Source of the DNA: Pirellulales bacterium
Lineage (GTDB): Bacteria; Planctomycetota; Planctomycetia; Pirellulales; JAICIG01
Reading direction: 5' to 3'
Assembly (NCBI GenBank): GCA_025924495.1
Contig: JAICIG010000045.1
Span: forward strand, 1-25,783
Length of the DNA stretch: 25,783 nt
Below, in pieces: positions 1 through 9,626 of the stretch. The position numbers and the translations under genes were made by a program. Every line of letters starts with the position of its first letter. The first letter of the stretch is position 1. Below the pieces are notes generated by a model. The model saw only the letters and a list, made by a program, of their open reading frames with translations. It was not told where the DNA came from and ran no database searches.

Positions 1-917
1 ATGGACAGAACCCATGGCTGCAACTCGGGCAGGCCGACAAAATTGTCCGGCTCGTCAATCAGCACGGTCCGCACTGCGCCGGTCTCCAGCGCCGAGCGCA
101 CCATGTACAGCCCAATCAACGCTCGCTCTCCATCCGAGAGCTGATCAAAAAACAGGGATACCGGCTTGTCGCCCTTCTTCTCGAACCGCAACTGCAACGC
201 CTTGGTGTTCAATCCAACGTCAACCTGTTTGAACGAGCGAAAGTCCGGCCAGACGCCTTGCAGCGCTTCCCGCAATGCATCGGTCCATTCCTGCTCTTGC
301 GCTAGCGACCGGTACCACGATGTCAGGTTGCTAATTGACAAGTCCGCGTGCTTCGACTCGGCCTTGCTCTCAGACTCCATGCTGCGCGGATTGGGACGAA
401 GGATCAGCAGTTTCGCAATCTCCTCCTGGAGCAGTGCTAACCTGCCAATGTTGACCCCGCGCGGTTGGATGGCTGCCAGCGCCGCCTGCCGCCAGTCCAA
501 CGGAAAGCCGGTCTGATTCCCATCCGACCGCTGAAATCGCACGCCATCCAAGTCGCGCTCGAATAGTGGCTGCTTGTCGCACAGGGCATTCTCGCGGATC
601 ACCCGCGGCTTCTCGAATTCAGCCGTCTGTTCGATGTGGAGGACATACTCGAATGAGTGCCCGTCCACGCTCAGACTCAGTTCGAATTCCTGAATTCTAC
701 TGTCGAGCCATTTGGTGAATTCAAGCCGTGGAACGTCCTGTTCGCCCGTCCCGCCCAGCAGACCGTCGCCAGTACCAAGATTCCGCAGCAGGCGCACGGC
801 ATCGAACACCGAACTCTTTCCCGCTCCGTTGGCCCCGCACAGCACGCCGAATGAGTCGAACGCGCACTCGAAGGCCACAAGACAACGGAAGTTGTTCGCA
901 TAGAGGCGTGTGATCAT
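1..917 (-). CDS. AAA ATPase, SMC/RecF-like (3' end outside window)
   Basis: The first 305 residues are visible; the gene continues past the left edge. The start ATG is preceded by AGGA about 7 bases upstream, overlapping the stop of the small ORF before it. Walker A is GANGAGKS (residues 28-35), the ABC-type signature is LSDGE (260-264), and Walker B is VLIDEPD (285-291). The opening MITRLYANNFR is typical of the AAA_21/AAA_15 ATPases related to RecF, SMC and OLD proteins. In that fold the two ATPase halves are separated by an insert, here about 200 residues with no obvious long coiled coil. Such ATPases act in DNA repair or, with a partner nuclease gene, in phage defence. The partner, if any, would lie outside the window, so the role is open. 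Family assignment is strong, function unknown. Confidence 0.85.
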   Translation of the reverse strand, partial: MITRLYANNFRCLVAFECAFDSFGVLCGANGAGKSSVFDAVRLLRNLGTGDGLLGGTGEQDVPRLEFTKWLDSRIQEFELSLSVDGHSFEYVLHIEQTAEFEKPRVIRENALCDKQPLFERDLDGVRFQRSDGNQTGFPLDWRQAALAAIQPRGVNIGRLALLQEEIAKLLILRPNPRSMESESKAESKHADLSISNLTSWYRSLAQEQEWTDALREALQGVWPDFRSFKQVDVGLNTKALQLRFEKKGDKPVSLFFDQLSDGERALIGLYMVRSALETGAVRTVLIDEPDNFVGLPELQPWVLS

Positions 918-926
918 GCGAAAATC

Positions 927-1097
927 CTAGATTGATGCGGAGTGTACGTCGAGTATCCCAATGACGATGGCGGAAATCTGGGCGGACCACGGCATCCGAA
1001 CGTTGGCGCCTGCCGGGAGAGTTGGCTTTAAAGTGAGCCGATTGGCCGCAGTCTTGTTGGCGCCTTTCGCCGACTTCTGGCATATCTTACGAGCCAT
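927..1097 (-). CDS. Small basic ORF (56 aa) directly upstream of the ATPase
   Basis: A 56-codon ORF begins MARKICQKSAKGANK and ends DVHSASI, then TAG. It lies 9 bases before the ATPase start and is in the same reading frame, so readthrough of the TAG would fuse the two. The N-terminal third is rich in Lys and Arg; the C-terminal third has a short hydrophobic run (ISAIVIGIL). No Shine-Dalgarno is evident, but a TATAGT hexamer sits about 8 bases before the ATG, which could mean a leaderless message. I recognise no family. It may be a real small protein, an N-terminal remnant of the ATPase gene, or a chance ORF; codon third positions are only moderately GC-rich. Confidence 0.35.
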   Translation of the reverse strand: MARKICQKSAKGANKTAANRLTLKPTLPAGANVRMPWSAQISAIVIGILDVHSASI

Positions 1098-1144
1098 TTT
1101 TTCACTATAATCGATTCTCGGTGGGACTGCGCCTCATCCTATAG

Positions 1145-2899
<1,755 letters not shown>

Positions 2900-2920
2900 G
2901 GCATTCCTCGTTTTCGTGTA

Positions 2921-2967
2921 GGGCGGACATCGCCCGCTATGCAAATGTAGGGTGGGCACTGCCCACC
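2921..2967 (-). repeat. Two adjacent palindromes in the proS leader
   Basis: On the plus strand GGGCG-GACAT-CGCCC (2921-2935) is followed 15 bases later by a perfect 17-base palindrome, GGTGGGCA-C-TGCCCACC (2951-2967). Both would form hairpins in the proS mRNA, 20-70 bases before its GTG start. From memory, phrases like this second palindrome recur in planctomycete genomes as short dispersed repeats, so they may be REP-like elements rather than dedicated regulators. Confidence 0.6.
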
Positions 2968-3045
2968 ATGAATCAGGCAGGTTGCGCACCTCGCTCTCGC
3001 GATGGACAGGGCGCGACCCGGTTGGGCTCAGCAACAATTCGCGGC

Positions 3046-3075
3046 ATTCTAGGGGAAGCGGCCGCAAAGTGGCAA
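3046..3075 (-). promoter_or_regulatory. Sigma-70-like promoter for proS
   Basis: Reading the minus strand, TTGCCA (-35, 3075-3070) and TAGAAT (-10, 3051-3046) are separated by 18 bases; each matches the consensus at 5 of 6 positions. Transcription would begin near 3038 and give a leader of about 140 bases containing the two palindromes. This fits the chosen GTG start, because the upstream part of the long open frame would lie outside the transcript. Confidence 0.5.
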
Positions 3076-3498
3076 TGGGGCAAGGCCGAGGCGTGAAAGC
3101 AAGCCAATCAGAGACGAGTCGCAATTTGAATGACACAAGCGAAGGCAAGGCATGAGATGATGAGTCATCGGAATGATAGGGCGATTTCTTGGCAAATCGC
3201 GAGAGAGGCATTTCGGGCGGGCGGGCGGTATCGGCAACCATTCGGTCCATGTTTCCTGCCGCCAAATTGCCGCCTCAGGAATATCCGAGAGTGCAATTGG
3301 CCCGCATGATTCGCGCCGCCGTCACGAACGGCCGAACGCTTCTCTGATCGAATGCGCCGTTCCCCCTGGCGACCCATCCAAGATTTCCAATTTGTAACCT
3401 AATCAGCGGGGCCTCTTTGCAACTTGTAATTCCTACAATTCGTAGAAGGGATTAGCTGGGCAGACTTTGGGAAGCTACTTGGGAGAGGAAGGTTGATC
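3076..3498. other. Intergenic stretch between proS promoter and the Gly-rich gene
   Basis: No convincing gene: the open frames here overlap each other and lack recognisable proteins. Near the right end is an inverted repeat, TTGTA-ATTCC-TACAA (3424-3438), whose right arm begins a TACAAT (3434-3439) that resembles a -10 box for the following gene. No matching -35 sits 16-18 bases upstream, so the promoter is only a possibility. Confidence 0.4.
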
Positions 3499-4989
3499 AT
3501 GCGGACGGCATCAGGGTTAGGCAAGCTTTTGACGGCGGTGGCCTTGGCCGGGTTCGCTCTGTCAGGCCAAGCCTGGGCGCACGGCGGAGGACATGGCGGA
3601 GGCGGCCATGGCGGTGGAGGACATGGCGGCGGATTTCATGGGGGAGGAGGCCACCACGGCGGGTTCGGAGGCTTTTCGGGCGGACATCACGGCGGGTTCG
3701 GAGGCTTCTCAGGTGGTCACCATGGCGGCATGGGAGGTTTCTCGGGAGGACACCACGGCGGCATTAGCGGCTTTTCAGGCGGACATCATGGCGGATTCGG
3801 CGGCTACAGCGGAGGATATCGGGGCGCGGTTGGCGGGTTCTCGGGCGGCGCCCATCATTTAGGCGGGATTTCTTCGGGCGCCTATCGTCATGCGGGGAGC
3901 AGCATCTCGGGATTTCGCGGAGTACCGGGGGGCGGCAGCTTCGCAACGCGACACTTCTCCGCAGTTCCGCATCACGGAGGTTTTACGGGCGGAGGGTTCG
4001 GCGCAACGGGCGGCTCTTTCGCGTCTCGCCATGGCTTTACCAATATCAACCGCAACCTGGGCTTCAACAACTTCAACCGCGGCTTCAATCACTACGGCAT
4101 TGGGGGGCTGGGGTACAGAAATTACGGTTATGGTGGTTTGGGATACAGGAACCTCTACGGCTATGGCTATGGCAGACGCTATGGCGGCTTTGGCTATCCT
4201 TATGGCCTGGGCTATGGATTTGGCTACTATCCGTACGGGTATGGTTACGGGTTTCCGTTCTTAGGTTATGGTTTATCGAGCTTGCTGTTTGGGGGCTACG
4301 GCGGCTACGGCTATGGAGGGTATGGCTACGGCGGGTATGGGGGCTATGGCGGGTATGGCTATGGGTATCCGTCTTATGGCTACAGCAGCTACGGCTATCC
4401 GTATTCGAGCTATGGCTACTCCTATGCTCCCGTCAGCACCTATTCCACGACGGTCGTCACGCCGCCTGCTCAGGTGGTTGCAACGGGGCCAACCGATTAC
4501 ATTGCCCGAGGCGAGCAAGATTTCAAGGCGGCCAACTACGACGCCGCACTCAAGGACTGGCAACATGCGTTGGTTGACAACCCGCAAAACGGCGGCCTGA
4601 TGTTAATGATGGGTCAGGCATTGTTCGCTACCGGCAAATTCGAAGAGGCGGCCGGCGCCGTTCAACAAGGCATGCAGATGATGCCGCCGGATCAGTGGGG
4701 CGCTGTGGTTTCGAACTATGCCGAGTTGTACCGCAGCCCCGGCGACTACGCGGCCCAACTGAAAGCCTTGGAAGCCGCACGCACGCAAAAGGATTCGCCT
4801 GCGTTGCGGTTCCTGCTTGGTTATCATTACGCCTTCCTCGGCTATCCGCGAGAAGCGGTTCGCGAACTGGATCGAGCGATCGTGCTGAACCCGCAGGATC
4901 AATTGGCGGCCCAGTTGCGGCAAATGATGGCAGGCAAGTCCGATCCGGCGGCCGCCGCTCCTGGTGGATTGCCGGCGCCGACGAACTAA
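3499..4989 (+). CDS. Secreted Gly/His/Tyr-rich repeat protein with TPR-like C-terminus
   Basis: The ATG at 3499 is chosen over the in-frame TTG at 3493 because GAGGAAGG ends six bases before it. A signal peptide (residues 1-27, AWA then HGG) leads to export. Residues 28-125 are low complexity: HGGGGHGGGG followed by about six near-copies of FSGGHHGGFGG. A Tyr/Gly-rich tract with GYGGYGYG-type repeats spans roughly 185-320. From about 335 to 480 the sequence turns helical with two or three TPR-like units (ARGEQDFKAANYDAALKDW; FLLGYHYAFLGYPREAVREL), then a Pro/Ala-rich tail. TPR units mediate protein-protein contacts; the His-rich repeats could bind metal ions, which is inference. Planctomycetes often carry such Gly-rich exported TPR proteins of unknown role. 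The gene ends in a strong terminator and is probably monocistronic. Confidence 0.85.
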   Translation: MRTASGLGKLLTAVALAGFALSGQAWAHGGGHGGGGHGGGGHGGGFHGGGGHHGGFGGFSGGHHGGFGGFSGGHHGGMGGFSGGHHGGISGFSGGHHGGFGGYSGGYRGAVGGFSGGAHHLGGISSGAYRHAGSSISGFRGVPGGGSFATRHFSAVPHHGGFTGGGFGATGGSFASRHGFTNINRNLGFNNFNRGFNHYGIGGLGYRNYGYGGLGYRNLYGYGYGRRYGGFGYPYGLGYGFGYYPYGYGYGFPFLGYGLSSLLFGGYGGYGYGGYGYGGYGGYGGYGYGYPSYGYSSYGYPYSSYGYSYAPVSTYSTTVVTPPAQVVATGPTDYIARGEQDFKAANYDAALKDWQHALVDNPQNGGLMLMMGQALFATGKFEEAAGAVQQGMQMMPPDQWGAVVSNYAELYRSPGDYAAQLKALEAARTQKDSPALRFLLGYHYAFLGYPREAVRELDRAIVLNPQDQLAAQLRQMMAGKSDPAAAAPGGLPAPTN

Positions 4990-5034
4990 CGAGATCGCTG
5001 TACCGAAGTGAATTCTCAATGAGTCCTGCTCTCG

Positions 5035-5066
5035 CGCCCTGGCCGATGTTCGGCCGGGGCGTTTTT
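5035..5066 (+). terminator. Intrinsic terminator after the Gly-rich gene
   Basis: A 12-pair stem (CGCCCTGGCCGA with TCGGCCGGGGCG, one G-U pair) with a TGT loop is followed directly by TTTTT. It lies 46 bases after the stop codon. Confidence 0.9.
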
Positions 5067-5130
5067 GTTGGCAGTCCGACCCACCGATTGCGTTAAGACA
5101 TAAGGCGCCGGGTGAACGTGAAGCGACGCC

Positions 5131-5153
5131 AAAAAGTCAGGGCGATGACGCCC
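5131..5153 (-). terminator. Intrinsic terminator after the helicase gene
   Basis: On the minus strand, GGGCG-TCAT-CGCCC is followed by TGAC and then TTTTT, 28 bases after the helicase stop. It is weaker than the opposing terminator at 5035-5066, and the two face each other between convergent genes. Confidence 0.6.
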
Positions 5154-5180
5154 CCGGCCGCCAATTGCCAGCCCCTAGTC

Positions 5181-7322
5181 TCACGCGTCGGGTTCTTCCC
5201 AAACCGTCTTGTAGGCGCCGAGGCCCTCGAAGTATTCGAGTAACCGCTGATAAAACAGGTCGCTGGCTAGCGTGGCGCTGTCGCCAATGACCAGCAATTT
5301 GCGACGTGCGCGGGTCAAGGCGACGTTCATGCGGCGGACGTCGCTCAAAAAGCCGATCTCGCCGCTAGGATTCGACCGGACGAGCGAGATAACGACGGCC
5401 TCCTTCTCGCGGCCCTGAAAACCGTCGACGCTGTCAATTTCCAGCCCAGGCGACTCCAATCGTTCGCGCAAGTATCGCACCTGCGCGGCATACGGCGCGA
5501 TGACGGCGATCGATTCTGCGGGTACGCCTGCGGCAAGCAATGCCTGCACTTTGCGAACGACCAGATCTGCCTCGCGCGGATTCAGGCGGCTTTCGCCATC
5601 GGGTTCGGTCTCTTCATCGAACCCGGCCCCGGCCGTGTCGATAAATTCGACGGGCAGCTCTGTCAGCGGTTCGGCAGTTACGCCAGGCAAATCGCAAAGC
5701 CGATGGCCGGCGACGCAAGCGTCCGCGGTCAGTTCGGCGTCGTAGAACTCGAGTGAGGAGAAATCCATGATCGACGAATGCATGCGATACTGCACGGTTA
5801 GCCGGCGCGAAATGTCGCGGCCATAGAGCGAGATCAACCGCTCAAACAGGCTGACGCCGAAACCTTGCGCCGCCGCCTCGCCGCTGAGCACGGTCGGCGG
5901 CAATTGGCAATGGTCCCCCGCCAGCACAATCCGGTCGGTGCGCGCCAGCGGAATCCAGCAGCCAGGCTCGGTGCTCTGGCAGGCTTCGTCGATGACCAAT
6001 AAATCGAAACGCCGCGAGCCCAACAGATCGTCGTCCATGCCGGTCGTCGTCGCACACAGGATATGGGCCGTGTCGAGAATATGTTCGACGGCCTGCGCCT
6101 CGAGCTTTCGCGCATCTGCCAGCAACGAACGAGCCTCTTGGCGGGTCTGCTGGCGAGAGCCGGGCTCGGGTTTCGCTCGGGTGTAGCGGTTCGCTTTGCG
6201 GAACAAGGCCAAGGCTTCTTTCACCAGCTTGCGGGCCAACGCTACGTCGCGATGCTCTTCCACCAGTAAGTCGAGCGTATGTGCGCGTAGCTCGGGCAGC
6301 ACGCGAGCCGGGTGCCCCAGCCGCACCGCTCGTTCGCCCGCGGCCAGTAACCGCTCGAAGATATTGTCGACCGCCAGATTGCTCGGCGCGCAGGCCAACA
6401 CCTTCTCGCCGCGGCGCACCGCCTGGCGGATAAGTTCCACCACGGTGGTTGTCTTGCCGGTGCCCGGCGGGCCGTGAATCAGCGCCAAGTCGCGGGCCGA
6501 CAAGGCAAAACGAACGGCGTCTCGCTGCGTTTCGTTGAGCCCCGTGTTGAGCGAGTCATCGAGCTTGGGCTGATTGAACTGTGGGGGATTCTGGCCCAGC
6601 AGCGTTTTGCGCAGTTCGGTCAACCGGTCGCCGCGCGCGAGCCGAGCCCGATCGAGCGCCGCACGCTGCCGCTGCGCAGAAATCTCGTCATGCGCCAGAT
6701 CGACGCGCCAACTCTCGGCGTCTTCCAGATCGTCGGGCATGCTCGCTAGCGCCACCTGCAGATACGAGTCGCCGCGCTCGCAGACCACGCCGCGCACGCC
6801 TTGTCCGCCGGCATCTTCAGTCGGCGAGAGCAACACCGGACTTCCGACTCCCAAACGCGTCCAGGGCAGGGGAGTCCGCTTGCGTTTGACCAGCTTCACG
6901 AGGCAGCGACCGCCTAAGCCGGCCTCTTCGTCGGCAATCGCCAGATCGAGCAGGCTATTGCCGCTCCGTTCCGCTTCTACGGCGGACAGCTTGCGGGCCC
7001 GTTCGCGCAATCGCTGGGCTTCGGCCCGGCCTTCTAACTCAAGCAACCTCGCCTGACGCTGAAAATGATCTTCGCTCGCTTCATCGGACGATGCGGCCCC
7101 GGCCACCCAGGCCCGAATGCGGCGGCCGGCCAGCGAAACGCCGTCGAGCGCCTTGGCGACGCGAAACTCCCAACCTTCGGGCACTTGCACGGTCGCTTGA
7201 ATGCCGCGGAGTTCGATTTTCCCCACGCGACGACGATCGACGCCCGCCTCCCGGTCGAGCAAATCAAGCAGGTCCGATTTGGTAACCCTTGAGGGCAACG
7301 ATTCGAGCTGAATATTGGGCAT
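5181..7322 (-). CDS. Upf1/IGHMBP2-like SF1B helicase with DbpA-like N-terminal domain
   Basis: A superfamily 1B helicase of 713 residues, probably acting on RNA or DNA-RNA substrates. The start is placed at MPNIQLES; the open frame extends 50 codons further, but that part is not protein-like. There is no clear ribosome site, so the start is tentative. Residues 10-75 (VTKSDLLDLL, VGKIELRG, VQVPEGWE, AGRRIRAWV) have the pattern of the RRM-like RNA-binding domain of DbpA. Helicase motifs: Q-like LNETQRDAV (262-270), Walker A GPPGTGKT (284-291), DEAC (445-448), GDHCQLPP (469-476), QYRMH (511-515), VDGFQGRE (632-639) and NVALTRAR (666-673). All core motifs are intact. It is transcribed away from the O-methyltransferase gene and ends in a terminator. 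Confidence 0.92.
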   Translation of the reverse strand: MPNIQLESLPSRVTKSDLLDLLDREAGVDRRRVGKIELRGIQATVQVPEGWEFRVAKALDGVSLAGRRIRAWVAGAASSDEASEDHFQRQARLLELEGRAEAQRLRERARKLSAVEAERSGNSLLDLAIADEEAGLGGRCLVKLVKRKRTPLPWTRLGVGSPVLLSPTEDAGGQGVRGVVCERGDSYLQVALASMPDDLEDAESWRVDLAHDEISAQRQRAALDRARLARGDRLTELRKTLLGQNPPQFNQPKLDDSLNTGLNETQRDAVRFALSARDLALIHGPPGTGKTTTVVELIRQAVRRGEKVLACAPSNLAVDNIFERLLAAGERAVRLGHPARVLPELRAHTLDLLVEEHRDVALARKLVKEALALFRKANRYTRAKPEPGSRQQTRQEARSLLADARKLEAQAVEHILDTAHILCATTTGMDDDLLGSRRFDLLVIDEACQSTEPGCWIPLARTDRIVLAGDHCQLPPTVLSGEAAAQGFGVSLFERLISLYGRDISRRLTVQYRMHSSIMDFSSLEFYDAELTADACVAGHRLCDLPGVTAEPLTELPVEFIDTAGAGFDEETEPDGESRLNPREADLVVRKVQALLAAGVPAESIAVIAPYAAQVRYLRERLESPGLEIDSVDGFQGREKEAVVISLVRSNPSGEIGFLSDVRRMNVALTRARRKLLVIGDSATLASDLFYQRLLEYFEGLGAYKTVWEEPDA

Positions 7323-7472
7323 AAGTTTGAATGTAGCCGCAGGTCGGGCAAAGGCCAACGGGGACGCGAAGCGCCGAACTCGGAACGCTGAGTGCGGAGC
7401 GATGGCCGCTCGCCGCGCCCTTCCGTTGAGACATTCATCCAAATCAGGCGCATCAAAAAGCCACCCTCCCAT

Positions 7473-7500
7473 CTACCACCTACCGCCTACCACCTACAAC
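7473..7500. repeat. Four-unit heptamer tandem repeat
   Basis: CTACCAC, CTACCGC, CTACCAC and CTACAAC follow each other without gaps in the divergent interval between helicase and O-methyltransferase. The rest of that interval (7323-7472) holds no gene, only a loosely repetitive stretch around 7370-7402 (GAACTCGGAACGC, GAGTGCGGAG). The role is unknown; slippage-type low-complexity DNA is the simplest explanation. Confidence 0.7.
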
Positions 7501-7550
7501 ATCCCCGGTTAAACTGCAGCAGTCAGCCCTCGCATCCTAGGAGTTTCCCC

Positions 7551-8612
7551 ATGCCGCCCGCCCCCTTGACGCCTCCCGAGACCGATCCAACGCCAATCTT
7601 CGAGCTGTTCCGCGGAAATCATGCCACCGAATTACTGACGGCGGCGGTAGCCCATTTGAACGTGTTCGGCCGGCTGGCCGCGGGCGGCAAGGACGAAGGG
7701 ACGCTACGGCACGAGTTGGGGCTGAGCCCTCGGTCAGCGGTCGTACTGTTCACGGCCCTGAAAGCGATGGGCCTCATCGCAAAGGACGGGCAACAGAGGC
7801 TAAACCTGACGCCGTTGGCCCGCGAGCATCTGACGCCAGGGGGCGAGTTTTATGTGGGCGATTATGTCGGCCTGGCGGCCAGCACCCCAGGCGTGCTAGC
7901 AATGGTCGAGCGATTGAGAAGCAGCCGCCCGCCCGGAACCGCGGCCGACGAAGCGGGCGCCGCGTTCATCTATCGCGAAGGGATCAAGTCGGCGATGGAT
8001 GAGGCGGCGAGTGCCCGGAATTTGACCTTGTCATTGGCCGGACGCGGCAAAAACGTGGCGCCGCTGTTCGCCGAGCGCGTGCCGTTCGATCAGGCTTCGC
8101 TTCTGCTCGATGTCGGCGGCGGCAGCGGAATGTACAGCGTAGCCATGCTGCGGAAACATCCGCAGTTGCGGGCCATCGTGTGGGATCGCGAGGAAGTGCT
8201 CAAGGTCGCCGAGGAGTTTGCCCGCGAGTATGGGGTTTCCGATCGGCTGGAGCGCCGGCCGGGCGATATGTTCGCCGATCCCGTCCCGGCCGGCGCAGAC
8301 ATCATCCTCCTGTCCAACATCCTGCACGACTGGGATCTGCTCGAGTGCCATCGGCTGGTCGGGCGCTGCGCAGCAGCCTTGCCGCCCGGCGGACGATTGC
8401 TGATTCACGACGTCTTCTTGAACGACGCTCACGATGGCCCGCTACCGATCGCACTCTACTCCGCTTCGCTGTTTTCACTGACGGAAGGCCGAGCGTACAG
8501 TGCCGCTGAGTTCCGTCAGATGCTTTCAGCGGCCGGGCTTATTGCTTCGGAGTCGATCATGCCCACATTAGTTCATTGCGGCGTGCTGGAAGGCATGAAA
8601 GCAACGCAGTAG
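7551..8612 (+). CDS. SAM-dependent O-methyltransferase, acetylserotonin/COMT-like
   Basis: The ATG at 7551 has AGGAG seven bases upstream; the longer open frame before it is not protein-like. The 353-residue protein matches the two-domain layout of the O-methyltransferase family 2 (PF00891). An N-terminal winged-helix dimerisation domain covers residues 15-100, followed by a Rossmann-type SAM domain. Motif I is LLDVGGGSGMY (185-195), the ribose-binding acidic residue is probably D212, and LSNILHDWD (254-262) carries the likely catalytic base His259. The C-terminal LTEGRAYSAAEF also fits. The substrate cannot be read from the sequence: plant and bacterial relatives methylate phenolics, quinone-like or polyketide compounds. 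The next gene starts 16 bases later and may be co-transcribed. Confidence 0.88.
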   Translation: MPPAPLTPPETDPTPIFELFRGNHATELLTAAVAHLNVFGRLAAGGKDEGTLRHELGLSPRSAVVLFTALKAMGLIAKDGQQRLNLTPLAREHLTPGGEFYVGDYVGLAASTPGVLAMVERLRSSRPPGTAADEAGAAFIYREGIKSAMDEAASARNLTLSLAGRGKNVAPLFAERVPFDQASLLLDVGGGSGMYSVAMLRKHPQLRAIVWDREEVLKVAEEFAREYGVSDRLERRPGDMFADPVPAGADIILLSNILHDWDLLECHRLVGRCAAALPPGGRLLIHDVFLNDAHDGPLPIALYSASLFSLTEGRAYSAAEFRQMLSAAGLIASESIMPTLVHCGVLEGMKATQ

Positions 8613-8628
8613 CTTAAGACGCAACCGT

Positions 8629-9249
8629 ATGATCGGTTCAGTTATCGGCATGATGCTGCTCGCGGGCCTCTTTGTCTGGGCCGCGTATGCCCCAAGAACA
8701 ATGCGGTTCGTACTTGTAGGAGTCATCTGGCTGATTGCCGCAATTCTTGGCATCGAAGCGATTTCGGGTTTGGCAAGCCTTCTCAGTCAAGCGCCCCTGC
8801 TTGCAGACGTTCATCGCTGGGCGGGCCATTTACTAGTCCCGATCTCGTCATTCGTTTTGACAGCAAGCGTCGTCTTGCTGCTCCGGCATGTTCGGCAGCG
8901 GCTGGGAACGTTTATTCAGTTTTGCTTAATTTCGTTCGCCGCTGTGGCGACCGTCATGCTGGCTACTTTCAGCGGATATGTCCGGCCGTTCGCGCCGGGA
9001 ATCTTGGAAGAAACAAGAAACCGCTTTCTGCTGCTGCATTGCTTTGCGCTACCGGGCATTTTTGTCGCACTTGTTCCGGCGTGGATGTCGACGGTTCGCC
9101 GGCTTCGCGTGCGTGGCCGTAAACGTGGCGCGGCAGTCACAGAACTCGACGGAGGCGGTAAAGCGCCGGCAGAGAGCACCGTTCGTACTCCGCCCGGGTC
9201 TGGCATGCGGCCGTTAGATGACAACCCCTACGCGTCGCCGGGCGACTAA
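8629..9249 (+). CDS. Five-helix membrane protein with C-terminal NPYASP
   Basis: A 206-residue integral membrane protein of no family I can name. Hydrophobic segments lie at about 3-20, 26-50, 66-86, 94-114 and 132-153, then a basic, Pro/Gly-rich cytoplasmic-type tail ends DDNPYASPGD. NPYASP-like tags recur on small planctomycete membrane proteins (family knowledge). HRWAGHLL (62-69) and RFLLLHCFALPGIF (132-145) place histidines in or near helices in a manner reminiscent of b-type cytochromes; heme binding is only a guess. No strong ribosome site is seen; the 16-base gap to the O-methyltransferase suggests one transcript. Confidence 0.7.
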   Translation: MIGSVIGMMLLAGLFVWAAYAPRTMRFVLVGVIWLIAAILGIEAISGLASLLSQAPLLADVHRWAGHLLVPISSFVLTASVVLLLRHVRQRLGTFIQFCLISFAAVATVMLATFSGYVRPFAPGILEETRNRFLLLHCFALPGIFVALVPAWMSTVRRLRVRGRKRGAAVTELDGGGKAPAESTVRTPPGSGMRPLDDNPYASPGD

Positions 9250-9489
9250 GTCATGGTTCGAAGGAGGAATTTCGGCGCTTTCTCGCTGCCCGGCTCCGAA
9301 CACTGACTTCACTACCGCAATCTCCGCCACGACTTTTTCCAGCCTCGCCGTTACAAGCGCCATGCGGTCGAAGTCGGGCTTATCGGGCAGATCATCGGCG
9401 GTGTGATAGTAAGGATAGCGGAACGCTGGATCTAAGCGATGCTGGCCTAACTGGTCGGCTCCTTGGTGTCGGCGCCGGTACGGCCGCAC
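9214..9489 (-). pseudogene. C-terminal remnant of an M28-family peptidase
   Basis: The frame contains YPYYHTADDLPDKPDFDR followed by MALVTARLEKVVAEIA, which matches the C-terminal end of M28 aminopeptidase-type proteins, where the His of the PYYHT segment is a metal ligand. Nothing upstream supplies the catalytic domain: before about 9440 (reading leftward from 9489) the frame is Arg-rich and not recognisable. The frame also runs on into the end of the neighbouring membrane gene. I read this as the decayed tail of a deleted gene. Confidence 0.6.
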
Positions 9490-9626
9490 GCCCAGCGTCG
9501 TGGAAAACGTTGATCACGGCGATTGCAAGCCACCCCCGACTATCCGATGCTGGATGCATGGCCATCCCGCTGAACAGGTCCATGTTCAATTCGAAACGGC
9601 GATAGACCCAGGTTTCACTCCGGGCT

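Noticed and set aside
14..516. Plus-strand ORFs at the left edge
   Set aside because: They are antisense to the ATPase, whose Walker and signature motifs settle the coding strand.
1106..1111. TATAAT on the plus strand
   Set aside because: It points into the 3' end of proS with no plus-strand gene and no -35 at a suitable distance.
2900..3265. N-terminal 122 codons of the long proS frame
   Set aside because: Not protein-like, contains the palindromes and the promoter, and would make ProS far longer than its family.
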